Source of the DNA: Fibrobacterota bacterium
Lineage (GTDB): Bacteria > Fibrobacterota > Chitinivibrionia > Chitinivibrionales > Chitinispirillaceae
Length of the DNA stretch: 64,000 nt
NCBI GenBank assembly: GCA_023436205.1
Contig: JAEZKC010000059.1
Coordinates: 186,001 to 250,000, forward strand
Direction: 5' to 3'
The position numbers and the translations under genes were made by a program. The first letter of the stretch is position 1; every line of letters begins with the position of its first letter. Of this stretch, positions 35,160-44,711 are shown one piece after another. The notes under the pieces were generated by a model. It ran no database searches, was not told the origin of the DNA, and saw nothing but the letters and a program-made list of their open reading frames with translations.

Positions 35160-38093
35160 ATGTCTGTGCTGCTGTCTGCCGTTACCCATTTTTCCATTTT
35201 GCGGGGTGTACTTTCTCCTGCTGATGCAAGTCGTCACGCCAGGGAACTTGGCTATTCCGCTATCGCTTTAACCGATAGCGAAAATCTCTACGGTTTACCT
35301 GCATTTCTTGAAGCCTGCCGGGAAAATGAGCTGCGTCCCATTATTGCCTCACAGTTTCTCAATCCTCAGGGAACAATTCTTTTGTATTCCCAGGGCGATC
35401 GTGGTTATGCCAATCTTTGTCGAATCATCAGTGAAAGGCACTGCAAAGCCGATTTTTCTCTGGTTGAATCAATCAGAACTGATCCTGCCGGCCTTCATGC
35501 TGTATCCGATTCTTTCCCGTTGCTGACAGCTCTTCAGGACCTGCTTCCAGTCTATTTTCGCATGCAACGGCCTAAAATTCCTCCTTTGTGGGTGAAGCAG
35601 CGAGGGATAAAGTCTCTTATAATTCCGCCCGCTGTTTTTGCCGATGATGCGCAGTTTGAAATCCACAGGCTTCTCAGGGCAATTGATCTTAACACCACTC
35701 TTTCCAAACTGGATCAGGAACAGCTTTTCCCATCCGATGCACTTTTCAGGTCTGCCGAACAGATTCGCGATCGTTTTGAGGTTTTTGAGCAGGCTCTTTT
35801 CGATACAGAGCAGTTCGGGGAAATGCTTCAGTCCAAAAACGATTTCGGCAAAGTGATCATGCCCCATTTCCCCTGTGAGCAAGGAGCCCGGGAATTATTA
35901 CGCTCCAAGGCCTATGATGGGGCCCGCAAGCGATACGGCAAGGATCTCAGTGAGGCAGTGGTCAAGAGGCTCGAATATGAGCTCGATTTGATAGAACGGA
36001 AGAACTTTTCAGACTATTTTCTTGTGGTGGATGACATTGTCAAACAGTCTCCGCGTACCTGCGGGCGCGGCTCAGGGGCGGCAAGCATTGTGGCCTATTC
36101 ACTGGGGATCACCAATGTGGACCCCATCCGCTATAACCTCATGTTTGAACGGTTTCTCAATCCCGGTCGAATTGATCCTCCCGATATCGATGTCGACTTC
36201 GCCTGGGATGAGCGAGACAAGGTGCTACAGTACGTGTTTGATACCTATGGAACCGCTCATACAGCCATGGTGGCAACTCATCAGACCTGCGGAGTGCGTA
36301 TGGCTGTCAGAGAAATCGCCCGGGTCTACGGCTGTACCGAACGGGAAATAAGCGACATCACCAAAAAGATCCCCTGGTTTGCCGAAATTCCCGAGGAGGA
36401 GGGCCTGCTTGAGGAAGCCCTTAAGATGTGGCCATCAACCAGGCATCTGAAACTTGACCCTCCCTGGCCGCAGATTCTGCATACCGCCCAGAAAATCATA
36501 GGGATGCCCCGGGGAATCGGTACACATTGCGGGGGAGTGGTGATCACTCCCGGGCCCATAAACAATTTTGTCCCAATACAGTACTCGGCTAAAGGCTTTC
36601 CCATCATTCAATGGGAAAAGGACGGTACAGAAGCCATGGGGCTTGTAAAAATCGACCTGCTTGGCAATCGATCTCTTGCAGTGATCAGGGATGCAATTAC
36701 CAGCCTGCGTGATGAATCTGTTCCCTTTGATGAGCAGCACTGGGATCCACAAAGCGATGCTGCCACCATTAACCTTCTTGCCAGAGGTGAAAGCATGGGA
36801 GTTTTCTATGTGGAGTCTCCGGCTATGCGTCTACTGCAGAAAAAGAGCGGTAAAGGTGATTTTGACCACCTTGTGATACATTCGTCCATAATCCGTCCCG
36901 CCGCAAACAGCTATATCCAGGCTTATCTGCGCCGTCTTCATGGAGAACCCTACGAAGTCCTGCATCCGGCCCTCAATGAGGTGCTCAGTGAAACGTTCGG
37001 CATAATGGTGTATCAGGAGGATGTATCCAAAGTTGCCATGGCCATGGCCGGATTTTCTTTCGAGGATGCTGACGTGTTGCGCAAAATCATGTCAAAAAAG
37101 GTGCGCAATAAACGTTTTGATGACTATAAGACCCGTTTTTATGACGGGTGCCATGCAAATGGCATCGGTCGGGAGGTTGTCGATCAGGTCTGGAATATGA
37201 TGTTGTCCTTTTGCGGCTATTCATTCTGTAAGCCGCACTCGGCAAGCTATGTCCAGGTTTCATTTCAATCGGCTTATTTGAAAGCTCATCATCCGGCAGC
37301 ATTCCTGGCTGCCGTACTCTCCAACTACGGCGGGTATTATTCCACTCAGGCCTATATAAGCGAGGCGATGCGGCTGGGGCTCAAAGTCCATCCTCCCGAT
37401 GTCAACATTAGCGATATAAAATATCGATCCAGTGGTAATTTGATAATCGTGGGCCTCTGTCAAGTTAAAGGGCTGGCCACCAGTGCTCAGAACGGGATCG
37501 TTATGCAAAGGCGGCAGGAGGGACCTTTCCGTTCCATGCACGATTTCCTGAATCGCACCCGTATCGATGAATCCGATACTGAAAAGCTTATTCTTGCCGG
37601 TGCCTTCGATAATGTGTGTCGAGATCTCAACCGGCCTCAGCAGTTCTGGCAGATGCGCACCTATTATCGGCAGGGCGGCAGAAGTGACAGTGGAACACCC
37701 GGTCTGCGCCAGCTTTCACCCGTTCAGTACCTGTCATATCAATACAGCACCATTGGCTTTCTCACTCCGCAGCATCCAATCACTTTTATCAGGTGCTCTG
37801 CCCGTGACTCTCTCATAAAAATCAAAGATGTGGAAACGCAGCTTGGAAAAAGGGTCACATTTTTGGGCTGGTGCATCACTTACAAAACAGTGTCCACCAA
37901 AAAGGGGGACAGTATGGTTTTTGTGACGTTTGAAGATGAAACCGGTATCTGCGAAACGGTGTTCTTTCCCGATGTTTATCAGAAACATGCCTGGCTTCTG
38001 GGGCATCAGACAGCATTGATTGTTGGTGGCAAAGTGACCGAGGAGTTCGGGGTTAGAACTGTCGAAGTAGGGGAGGTGAAAGCTGTAAGGTAA
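35160..38093 (+). CDS. dnaE2: Error-prone DNA polymerase DnaE2 (ImuC)
   Basis: A 977-residue C-family polymerase. A PHP domain occupies residues ~1-215 (with incomplete metal motifs: THFSIL where HxH is expected); the palm carries DIDVDF (about 341-346) and GLVKIDLLGN (about 493-502), providing the three catalytic aspartates. The C-terminus (about 890-970) is an OB fold (VTFLGWCITYKTVSTKKGD). It is shorter than replicative DnaE and lacks the tau-binding tail, as expected for DnaE2. It performs SOS translesion synthesis with ImuB. The start lies 11 bases after the permease stop, making it the probable last gene of the cluster. Confidence 0.9.
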   Translation: MSVLLSAVTHFSILRGVLSPADASRHARELGYSAIALTDSENLYGLPAFLEACRENELRPIIASQFLNPQGTILLYSQGDRGYANLCRIISERHCKADFSLVESIRTDPAGLHAVSDSFPLLTALQDLLPVYFRMQRPKIPPLWVKQRGIKSLIIPPAVFADDAQFEIHRLLRAIDLNTTLSKLDQEQLFPSDALFRSAEQIRDRFEVFEQALFDTEQFGEMLQSKNDFGKVIMPHFPCEQGARELLRSKAYDGARKRYGKDLSEAVVKRLEYELDLIERKNFSDYFLVVDDIVKQSPRTCGRGSGAASIVAYSLGITNVDPIRYNLMFERFLNPGRIDPPDIDVDFAWDERDKVLQYVFDTYGTAHTAMVATHQTCGVRMAVREIARVYGCTEREISDITKKIPWFAEIPEEEGLLEEALKMWPSTRHLKLDPPWPQILHTAQKIIGMPRGIGTHCGGVVITPGPINNFVPIQYSAKGFPIIQWEKDGTEAMGLVKIDLLGNRSLAVIRDAITSLRDESVPFDEQHWDPQSDAATINLLARGESMGVFYVESPAMRLLQKKSGKGDFDHLVIHSSIIRPAANSYIQAYLRRLHGEPYEVLHPALNEVLSETFGIMVYQEDVSKVAMAMAGFSFEDADVLRKIMSKKVRNKRFDDYKTRFYDGCHANGIGREVVDQVWNMMLSFCGYSFCKPHSASYVQVSFQSAYLKAHHPAAFLAAVLSNYGGYYSTQAYISEAMRLGLKVHPPDVNISDIKYRSSGNLIIVGLCQVKGLATSAQNGIVMQRRQEGPFRSMHDFLNRTRIDESDTEKLILAGAFDNVCRDLNRPQQFWQMRTYYRQGGRSDSGTPGLRQLSPVQYLSYQYSTIGFLTPQHPITFIRCSARDSLIKIKDVETQLGKRVTFLGWCITYKTVSTKKGDSMVFVTFEDETGICETVFFPDVYQKHAWLLGHQTALIVGGKVTEEFGVRTVEVGEVKAVR

Positions 38094-38105
38094 AAATCGG
38101 GCCGG

Positions 38106-39116
38106 TTACACCTTTTGGAACTGTTCTCCGCGAGGTATACTCTGGATTTCTGCCGGAGCTGATTGATAAACCTTTATGGCCTGTATGGTTGAGGCCATAG
38201 CGAGGGTGCAGATCCCGAAAGTAATCTGTTCTTCGGGAAGTGGTAATAAATATCTGGGAGCATAACTTCTCATCCCCTCTGCTGTGATATCGACATTCTT
38301 AATGCCAATATCGACGAATGATCCACAGCTGCGCAGATCGGCCTTAACTAGCCAGCTTTCCACAATTTCACTGAGACTTTTCATGTATGAAACGTACGCT
38401 GCGGAATCATCCTCTGGAGGCTTGAGACTAAACCAGGTGGATGTAAGCGCCGTTTCGTATCTGACATGATTATTGAGGATAGTGCAGAGTACATGGTGAG
38501 GTACAGTCAGATCGTGCAGGAAATGGAGGGCAAATCCCAAACTCTGCAGATCCCAGAAACCTTTATGTCCTTTGAGTTCAACCGCCTTGCGACCGTAAAA
38601 TTCGGTCATGTCGATAGCTGAGGGGTAGAGCTGGTCGTCCCAGTCTGTTCTTCCTCGAATCAACCTGGCCCCCGGGCTTTGCGAAAAGAAATCCGAATCA
38701 AAATGACCGCAATCCGGGTTGAATTTGACATCTGCCAAACTGACTGTTCCCAGAGTGTCCACCAGGCCCAGCCAGGGATCACAATCCCAGCTGTATCCTC
38801 CATATTTGCCTACCGTTGAACACTTTTTGCCCTGAAGAATCTCTCCCATCGCACCACTATAGGCAAAGTGCTGAAAACGGGTTGGTTTACTGAATTTGTC
38901 GAGCAGGTATGATGCCGCTCCGGGGGTAAGTTTTAAGTCCTCGATGTAATCAGCATCTTTCACCGCTTTTTCCAGCACTGAAATACGCTCTATAGAACTG
39001 TTATGATCGAAGAACAACCTCAGGGGGATATCAAAAAATCGGCTTTCCTGATCTGCCCAATACTCAAGCAGCTGGAAAACCGTACGGATCAGATCCTGAT
39101 GAAGTACATAGTACAT
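38106..39116 (-). CDS. Predicted zinc-dependent phospholipase C/S1-P1-like hydrolase
   Basis: A 336-residue, mostly helical protein. HFLHDLTVPHH contains the HxxxD (His198, Asp202) and DxxxPxH (Pro206, His208) motif of zinc-dependent phospholipase C and S1/P1 nuclease folds; additional His and Asp residues upstream (e.g. His82-His83 region and DWDDQ near 158-162) could complete a three-zinc site. No signal peptide is visible, which is unusual for this family. No Shine-Dalgarno sequence precedes the ATG, so the start is uncertain. It is convergent with dnaE2 and stands alone. Substrate unknown. Confidence 0.6.
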   Translation of the reverse strand: MYYVLHQDLIRTVFQLLEYWADQESRFFDIPLRLFFDHNSSIERISVLEKAVKDADYIEDLKLTPGAASYLLDKFSKPTRFQHFAYSGAMGEILQGKKCSTVGKYGGYSWDCDPWLGLVDTLGTVSLADVKFNPDCGHFDSDFFSQSPGARLIRGRTDWDDQLYPSAIDMTEFYGRKAVELKGHKGFWDLQSLGFALHFLHDLTVPHHVLCTILNNHVRYETALTSTWFSLKPPEDDSAAYVSYMKSLSEIVESWLVKADLRSCGSFVDIGIKNVDITAEGMRSYAPRYLLPLPEEQITFGICTLAMASTIQAIKVYQSAPAEIQSIPRGEQFQKV

Positions 39117-39316
39117 GTGTTTTCGTTTTTGAAAATGAAATAAAGCAGTAATCGGTAAAATATCCTTTAGGTGTTATATTTCAAAGTACATTGTGATCAG
39201 GTGCAACATTCAGGCCGTAATTTGGTAACGTATTCTATTTCCGGTAACCAGAAATGAGTGTACACTCTAAGTTGCCTCCTCTTATCAGACCAAATTCAGC
39301 CACTTGGCAGATTGTT

Positions 39317-40618
39317 TCATTTGGCAATTCGTAAAACATCATTAAAGGTGAGAAACAGAAACAGAGCCAAAAAGAAAAGAATGGCAATCCTGTTTATAAG
39401 ACTCTGTGTCTTTTCTGAAAGCGGTTTTCCCCTGACCGCCTCTATGAGCAGGAACAGCAGAACTCCTCCATCGGTTATCACTAGCGGTAACAGGTTAATC
39501 AGTGCCAGATTTATTCCCAGAAGCGCCATGAAAATGAGTACCGCCGACAAGGACTGCTGAGCAATCTGGCCTGAAACCTGAATTATCCCCACTGGTCCCG
39601 CTAACTCTCCGGTACTGGCCCGACCGGTGAAAAGCATTCCTAAAACTCTGAAAATCAGAGTGGCGAATTCCCATGCCTGATTTAAGCTCTTTTGAAAAGC
39701 TTCGATGGGGCTGTAACTTACGGTTTCGCTGGGTGGAACTGCTACAGCCACTCCCAGTACCGGCTTCTGTAATTCATCGCTGTATCGTGGAACAGCACTT
39801 GTCGAAAATACACTGTCTTGACGATTTACCGTGATCTGGAGTGGTTTGTCCCCCTGGTTCCAGCTTTCAATCATATTCGTGAGCTGGATAGCTGAATAGA
39901 TGGTGTCCCCGTTGATGAATAGTACTAAATCTCCCTTCTCCAGTCCGGCTTCTGCTGCAGGAGAGTTTTGCTCTACGTTACCTATTTGGGCCGGGATCGG
40001 CGGTACAAGTCCGCCGGTTACCTCCCCCTTTTCAAATTGTATCGAAAAAGTAATCGACTTCTTCTGATTTCTTCGGAGAAAGGTTATTTGATATAGTTCA
40101 TTTCGCCTCAGCAGAAATTGCTGTATCTCTTCCCAGCTTGTAATCGGCTGCCCATCAATGGCAATGATACTGTCTCCCGGTTGAAATCCCGCTGCACTTG
40201 CCGAAGTGTTGGGAAGAACTGCTCCGATGGTGGTATCATTCATATATTGAGGCATCTCAATTCCATACATATAAGCGATCCATAAGAACAGCAATGCAAA
40301 CAGCACATTGGAAAAAGGACCGGCAGCAGCTACAATCGCACGCTGGTAAATGGGTTTAGAGCTGTACTCATCCATCGCTCCCTGCTTTTTCTCCGGATCT
40401 TCCCCGGCCATGCGAACATAGCCCCCGAAGGGGATTGTACTGATACGGTACTCCGTTTCACCAACCTGCCTTTTTATCAGAGCATTGCCAAACCCCAAGG
40501 AAAAGGTGAGGACACGTATTTTGCAGGATTTGGCTGCAATGAAATGCCCCAATTCGTGGACAAAAACCAGAATTCCTAAAATCAGCAGGCCGAAAACAAT
40601 GGTGAGTAGAATAGACAT
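39317..40618 (-). CDS. rseP: RseP site-2 protease (M50 family)
   Basis: A 433-residue membrane metalloprotease. The zinc site HELGH (His21, Glu22, His25) is in the first helix and the third ligand region is LALINLLPLVITDGG near residue 380. Two PDZ-like regions (about 105-190 and 195-280) lie between. RseP cleaves anti-sigma factors and signal-peptide remnants in the inner membrane. AAGGA precedes the ATG. The usual neighbours dxr and bamA are not seen, although an Omp85 gene lies elsewhere in the window. The C-terminal topology fits four membrane helices. Confidence 0.94.
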   Translation of the reverse strand: MSILLTIVFGLLILGILVFVHELGHFIAAKSCKIRVLTFSLGFGNALIKRQVGETEYRISTIPFGGYVRMAGEDPEKKQGAMDEYSSKPIYQRAIVAAAGPFSNVLFALLFLWIAYMYGIEMPQYMNDTTIGAVLPNTSASAAGFQPGDSIIAIDGQPITSWEEIQQFLLRRNELYQITFLRRNQKKSITFSIQFEKGEVTGGLVPPIPAQIGNVEQNSPAAEAGLEKGDLVLFINGDTIYSAIQLTNMIESWNQGDKPLQITVNRQDSVFSTSAVPRYSDELQKPVLGVAVAVPPSETVSYSPIEAFQKSLNQAWEFATLIFRVLGMLFTGRASTGELAGPVGIIQVSGQIAQQSLSAVLIFMALLGINLALINLLPLVITDGGVLLFLLIEAVRGKPLSEKTQSLINRIAILFFLALFLFLTFNDVLRIAK

Positions 40619-40897
40619 CGATAATCCTTTTTTGAATGTAACCAGCTAGGGACATCAATGTTAGTGCCAATGATTTTTTGTCGCAGATATATCCGTTGCA
40701 ACACGAACATTATCGTGCGTTCCACAAAACAATTCGGGGCCTCGGGGGACTGATTTGCTTTAGAGAGTCACCTCTTGGGAACTGCGCTCCCAAGTTCATA
40801 CATGCAGATTGTTTTGCCGATTTTTAAGAAAAACCGGGTTGCTGAAGTGAATTTTTCGAGGGGGGAGGGTGATTAATAATAGCATATCTCCGGACAC
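40619..40897. other. Intergenic region with one hairpin
   Basis: 279 bases upstream of rseP and downstream of the leftward alarmone synthetase gene. It holds a perfect hairpin CTTGGGA (40774-40780)/TCCCAAG (40788-40794) with a seven-base loop and no U-run; it could end the synthetase transcript. No gene was supported. Confidence 0.35.
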
Positions 40898-42124
40898 TCA
40901 GAGCCGCATCCGTGATATCACCAGCTCCCGAAAATCCTGTCCCGAAACCGAATCCGGCTCTATAAGCAACGCCTTCTCGCAATACTCAAGCGCTCCTGCA
41001 AAATCCCCAGTCTCAAAAAACGTGCGGGCCAGAGCAAACAAGGCTTCGAAATTATATGGAGTGATCTCTATGCTCCTCTGAAGCGCCTTGAGTGCCGCAG
41101 CATTATTGTCTAGCACCCTGTTCACAATACCAAGATGGTAAAACGCCCGGCTGTTCTCCGGCTCACATTCCGTAGCGCTCTGGAAATCCCCAAGAGCTTC
41201 ATTGTATTTCGATTCAGAAAAGAATGCCATTCCTCTATGGATAAGTACAATCGCTCGAAGAAAGGGGGCTATTTCATTTTCCAGAATACTGGAATAGATA
41301 CTGATCGCTTCAGAATAGTCCCGGGCATTATGCGCATAAAGTGCTTCAAGCAAGAGCTCATCCATGCTGCCCACTGCATCACTGGTAACCATTCTGGATA
41401 ATTTACGACCATTGCGCCTTTCTGTAGAAGGGGTAAGTCCCGGTTTCTGCTCCTCAAGTTGCGCTACAAAGGATTGACGCCTCTTCTCCAGTTCGGAATG
41501 GAGTTGCCGCTGATACTCACGGATCTCCTGAAAAATGATATCGGAAAGGGTGAGGTTGGCGTTGAGAGCAGCCAGTTTGCGACGAAGAGGTTCATCCAGA
41601 GGGGTCATCTGATTTTTATAGATCAGCTCGTGCTCCACCTCCGCCCAGGCATCCTGAAGAAAAGTTCTTATCTGCACCTCGCAGTACATCAAATCAAGCG
41701 AAGGGTATTGTGCCTGAAGATCCTCTGGAATCTCAAGCTGCAGATGAATCGAGCGGTAGCCAAATTCTCTGAAGGTGTGCTCCGCACCCTTGCGCTCCAC
41801 CTCCTGTACCTTGAATGATGCCCTGAGTGCCTGCTCCACCTGATCCAGATTTTCAAGAAAAGGGCATACCACCCTTATACCTAGAATATCATGAATGGGA
41901 AGCTGTTCTCCTGTAAGCTTTTCCTCCGACATGCGTTTGAGCATTTTGTTATAGTAGCTCGCAAAACGCTTCACCCGGTATTTTATGGTGAAGTGGACCT
42001 CTTCCTTGCTTAACTGAACCTGCAGACGCTTTTGAAAATCCTCCAGAACTGCCCAGTATACCCCGATCAGTTCATCATATCGCTTTTCCAGTTTTCTGCG
42101 GTCCGGATACACTGCTTTACTCAT
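40898..42124 (-). CDS. RelA/SpoT-type alarmone synthetase fused to TPR repeats
   Basis: A 408-residue fusion. Residues ~1-210 are a RelA_SpoT synthetase domain: YRVKRFASYYNKM (49-61, ATP loop), YRSIH (123-127) and CEVQIRT (148-154) with the catalytic Glu149. No HD hydrolase, TGS or ACT domain is present, so it is a small alarmone synthetase predicted to make (p)ppGpp. Residues ~255-400 hold four TPR units (e.g. AFYHLGIVNRVLDNNAAALKA), suggesting protein-protein control of the activity. The start at MSKAVYPD has GAGG ten bases upstream; an ATG 19 codons earlier is less likely. It is transcribed away from yajC. Confidence 0.85.
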   Translation of the reverse strand: MSKAVYPDRRKLEKRYDELIGVYWAVLEDFQKRLQVQLSKEEVHFTIKYRVKRFASYYNKMLKRMSEEKLTGEQLPIHDILGIRVVCPFLENLDQVEQALRASFKVQEVERKGAEHTFREFGYRSIHLQLEIPEDLQAQYPSLDLMYCEVQIRTFLQDAWAEVEHELIYKNQMTPLDEPLRRKLAALNANLTLSDIIFQEIREYQRQLHSELEKRRQSFVAQLEEQKPGLTPSTERRNGRKLSRMVTSDAVGSMDELLLEALYAHNARDYSEAISIYSSILENEIAPFLRAIVLIHRGMAFFSESKYNEALGDFQSATECEPENSRAFYHLGIVNRVLDNNAAALKALQRSIEITPYNFEALFALARTFFETGDFAGALEYCEKALLIEPDSVSGQDFRELVISRMRL

Positions 42125-42240
42125 CTGCTTAGCCTCATTTTTCAGAAGATTATAAATATAGTAGGGAAACAGGTGGCGCACATTCTTTTTATACGGGGAC
42201 CTGGCGCATAGTTCTTAATTAAACTGGCTCCATATTCGCG

Positions 42241-42269
42241 TTGACAATCCTTCCTGGGTGCACTTATTT
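42241..42269 (+). promoter_or_regulatory. Sigma-70-type promoter of yajC-def-spoIID
   Basis: A perfect -35 TTGACA (42241-42246) is followed after 17 bases by TTATTT (42264-42269) as -10. It lies 54 bases before the yajC ATG, in the divergent gap with the alarmone synthetase gene. Confidence 0.6.
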
Positions 42270-42322
42270 TACAACCTTATTGTCTAAAAGATGTGCAATC
42301 TCCCTTTTTGAAAGGATTTACC

Positions 42323-42718
42323 ATGAGCATCAGCAAACTTCTGCCTGCCATAACCATTGTTGCCTTACATGCATCAACTCTTTTCGCCCAGGCTCAACAG
42401 CCTGCGCAACAGCAGCCCAGTCCCTTTGGCGGCAATTTCCTGTTCATCATGATTGCCATGTTTGTCATCATTTACTTTCTCATGATCCGCCCCGAACAGA
42501 AAAAGCAGAAAGAACGCCAGAAGATGCTCAGTGCCCTTAAAAAAGGAGACAAGGTCCTCACCATCGGTGGCGTTGTGGGAGTAATCACCGGGGTGAAAGA
42601 ATCATCCTACCTGGTAAAAGTTGCCGAAAATACCGTCATGGAGTTTACTAAATCGGCCGTCTCAAGCGTACTCAATGCCGAGGGTGCTGAGACAACTGCT
42701 GACAAGGAGAAAAAATAA
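42323..42718 (+). CDS. yajC: Preprotein translocase subunit YajC
   Basis: A 131-residue SecDF-associated membrane protein. One transmembrane helix (FLFIMIAMFVIIYFLMIRP, about 44-62) is followed by the family signature RPEQKKQKERQKML and a cytosolic domain with KKGDKVLTIGGVVG. The N-terminus looks like a signal or extra anchor, common in FCB bacteria. AAAGGA precedes the ATG. It is followed two bases later by def and probably shares a transcript with it and with the SpoIID gene. No secDF is visible. Confidence 0.93.
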   Translation: MSISKLLPAITIVALHASTLFAQAQQPAQQQPSPFGGNFLFIMIAMFVIIYFLMIRPEQKKQKERQKMLSALKKGDKVLTIGGVVGVITGVKESSYLVKVAENTVMEFTKSAVSSVLNAEGAETTADKEKK

Positions 42719-42720
42719 GC

Positions 42721-43242
42721 GTGTTTGATTTGCGGTATTACGGTGATCCGATTTTAAGAAAGACAGCTAAGTCGGTAGAAAAGTTCGATTCAGAGCTTGA
42801 ACAGTTTGTGCAGGAAATGATTGAAACCATGCGTGAGGAGGACGGCGTCGGTCTTGCCGCTCCTCAGGTGGGGGAATCCATCCGACTGGCGGTTATTGAT
42901 GCTTCGGGGGGAGAGCGAGAACCTTATGTACTGATTAATCCCGAAATAGTATATTTTTCCGAAGATAAGGAAGACTATGATGAGGGGTGTCTGAGTATTC
43001 CCGGAATCAATCTGATCGTGAACAGGCCCTCCAGGGTTACCGTTAAGGCTCAGAACCAAAAGGGTGAACAGTATACAATCGAAAATGCCGAAGGACTCCT
43101 CGCCAGAGCTCTGCAGCATGAAATAGATCACCTGAATGGCATCCTTTTTATAGATCATGTTTCACCTCTTCAGCGCAGTCTTCTCAACAGCAAGCTCAAG
43201 AAGATTTCGAAAACACAACGTGAAAAAGAGCAATCCGACTAG
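42721..43242 (+). CDS. def: Peptide deformylase
   Basis: A 173-residue metalloenzyme that removes the N-formyl group from nascent proteins. All three motifs are present: GVGLAAPQVG (42-51), EGCLSIPG (Cys90 as ligand) and QHEIDH (His133, Glu134, His137). It starts with GTG two bases after the yajC stop and the 3' end overlaps the start of the SpoIID-like gene by 23 bases. No fmt gene follows, unlike in many bacteria. Length is normal. Confidence 0.96.
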   Translation: MFDLRYYGDPILRKTAKSVEKFDSELEQFVQEMIETMREEDGVGLAAPQVGESIRLAVIDASGGEREPYVLINPEIVYFSEDKEDYDEGCLSIPGINLIVNRPSRVTVKAQNQKGEQYTIENAEGLLARALQHEIDHLNGILFIDHVSPLQRSLLNSKLKKISKTQREKEQSD

Positions 43243-44608
43243 CATCATCATTCTCTGTGCTGCAGTATTCATGCTGGTCAGTTGCTCTTCACCCTTGCTT
43301 ATCCCCAATCCTAAGAATACTACTCAAACAGATGAACAGATTCCAGAACGCAAAGTCAAAACTCGGGAAATGGATTTTGCCAGAGCCTTCCAGCAGGAGG
43401 ACTCTTTCTTTTCCGATACTCAAACGGTTAAAACTGTTCCTTACGTTTCCTCCTACCGCTACCCGCCTTTTACTTTCTCCAAGCGGCCGGTAAGAGTTCT
43501 CCTCAGGCAGTCACTCAAAGAAACCATTGTATACTCTTCCTCTTCTGCTGAACTGAGGAGCCACAAGCGCAAGACCACTTTTCGGGGAAGGATGCTTCTG
43601 CAGGCACATTCTTCATCGAAAGTTGTTGCTTCAGTAAATAATATTAAAAAAGAGTTCGATCTTCCCTGTACACTCTTTGTGAAGGGCGCTAATCTCCTTG
43701 AACTTGGGGAAGAGAGCTTCAGGGGGGCTCTTATAATTTCAGCTGGATCCCCCAAGACATTTTCAGTTATTAATTTACTCGAAGTGGAGGAATACCTCAG
43801 AGGTGTGGTGCCTCTTGAAATTGGCCGGCTTAAGCAATCTGAAATCGAAGCGCTCAAGGCCCAGGCAGTGGCTGCGCGCACCTATACCTATAAAAAAATG
43901 GCTTCCGGTTTGATGAATCCTTATGATCTGGTTTGCACTGTTGCAGATCAGGTATACGGGGGGGCCAATGTCGAGTCCTCCGAAGCAGATCTGGCTGTGA
44001 GAGCTACTGCCGATCTGGTTATGGTGTATGGTGAAAGTATCATAAATGCCTATTATCACTCGACTTGTGGCGGTGCTACTGCAAATGTGGAGGATGTTTG
44101 GGGAATGGAACCTTATCCCTACTTGCGATCTATTAGCGACGTGGATGTGACAGGTAATCCATACTGCAGCTGGTCGAGAGCATTTTCCTGGGAAGAGAGC
44201 TGGCCTCTGGATCATTTATCCTCACTTTTGAGCCGCTACTCTGTTGAAGGTAAACTTGATCAGCCTTTCAAAGGCAGAGTCAAAAGTGTGGTGATAAGGG
44301 ATCGTTTCCCTTGCGGAAGAGTGAAAACCTGCTCAATTCTTTCAAGCAGTGGAGAGTATTCTTGCGGGGGGGATCGCATTCGATTCCTGGTTCGCCGCAA
44401 CACTAATGAACATGGAATTCTGCGCAGCGCAAAATTTCAAATCAGCATGCAGGGTAAAGACAAGCTGGTGGCCAGTGGAAGCGGTTACGGGCACGGGGTA
44501 GGAATGTGCCAGACCGGTGCCATCGGCAGGGCTCGTGCCGGACAGAATTTCGAGCAGATACTCAATGCTTATTACAGCGCAATAAGCATAAGGACTATTT
44601 CCGAATAG
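43220..44608 (+). CDS. SpoIID/LytB-domain lipoprotein
   Basis: A 462-residue exported protein. The GTG chosen gives MKKSNPTSIIILCAAVFMLV followed by the lipobox-like VSC; an ATG 21 codons upstream inside def would hide this signal. Residues ~180-460 carry the SpoIID domain: LLEVEEYLRGVVPLEIG, AVAARTYTY and the late GSGYGHGVGMCQTGA. SpoIID-type proteins are peptidoglycan lytic transglycosylases acting on denuded glycans; in Gram-negatives without sporulation they probably serve in cell-wall turnover or division. It is the last gene of the yajC-def unit. Confidence 0.88.
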   Translation: MKKSNPTSIIILCAAVFMLVSCSSPLLIPNPKNTTQTDEQIPERKVKTREMDFARAFQQEDSFFSDTQTVKTVPYVSSYRYPPFTFSKRPVRVLLRQSLKETIVYSSSSAELRSHKRKTTFRGRMLLQAHSSSKVVASVNNIKKEFDLPCTLFVKGANLLELGEESFRGALIISAGSPKTFSVINLLEVEEYLRGVVPLEIGRLKQSEIEALKAQAVAARTYTYKKMASGLMNPYDLVCTVADQVYGGANVESSEADLAVRATADLVMVYGESIINAYYHSTCGGATANVEDVWGMEPYPYLRSISDVDVTGNPYCSWSRAFSWEESWPLDHLSSLLSRYSVEGKLDQPFKGRVKSVVIRDRFPCGRVKTCSILSSSGEYSCGGDRIRFLVRRNTNEHGILRSAKFQISMQGKDKLVASGSGYGHGVGMCQTGAIGRARAGQNFEQILNAYYSAISIRTISE

Positions 44609-44711
44609 CAGTTACCATCACATTTACTTCTGCTGACTATTTCTGATTACCTTCTGAAAAGTTTTGGTCTTCCAATTGCTCTGAATCTAGAGTCATAAGG
44701 AGAGCATTCAA

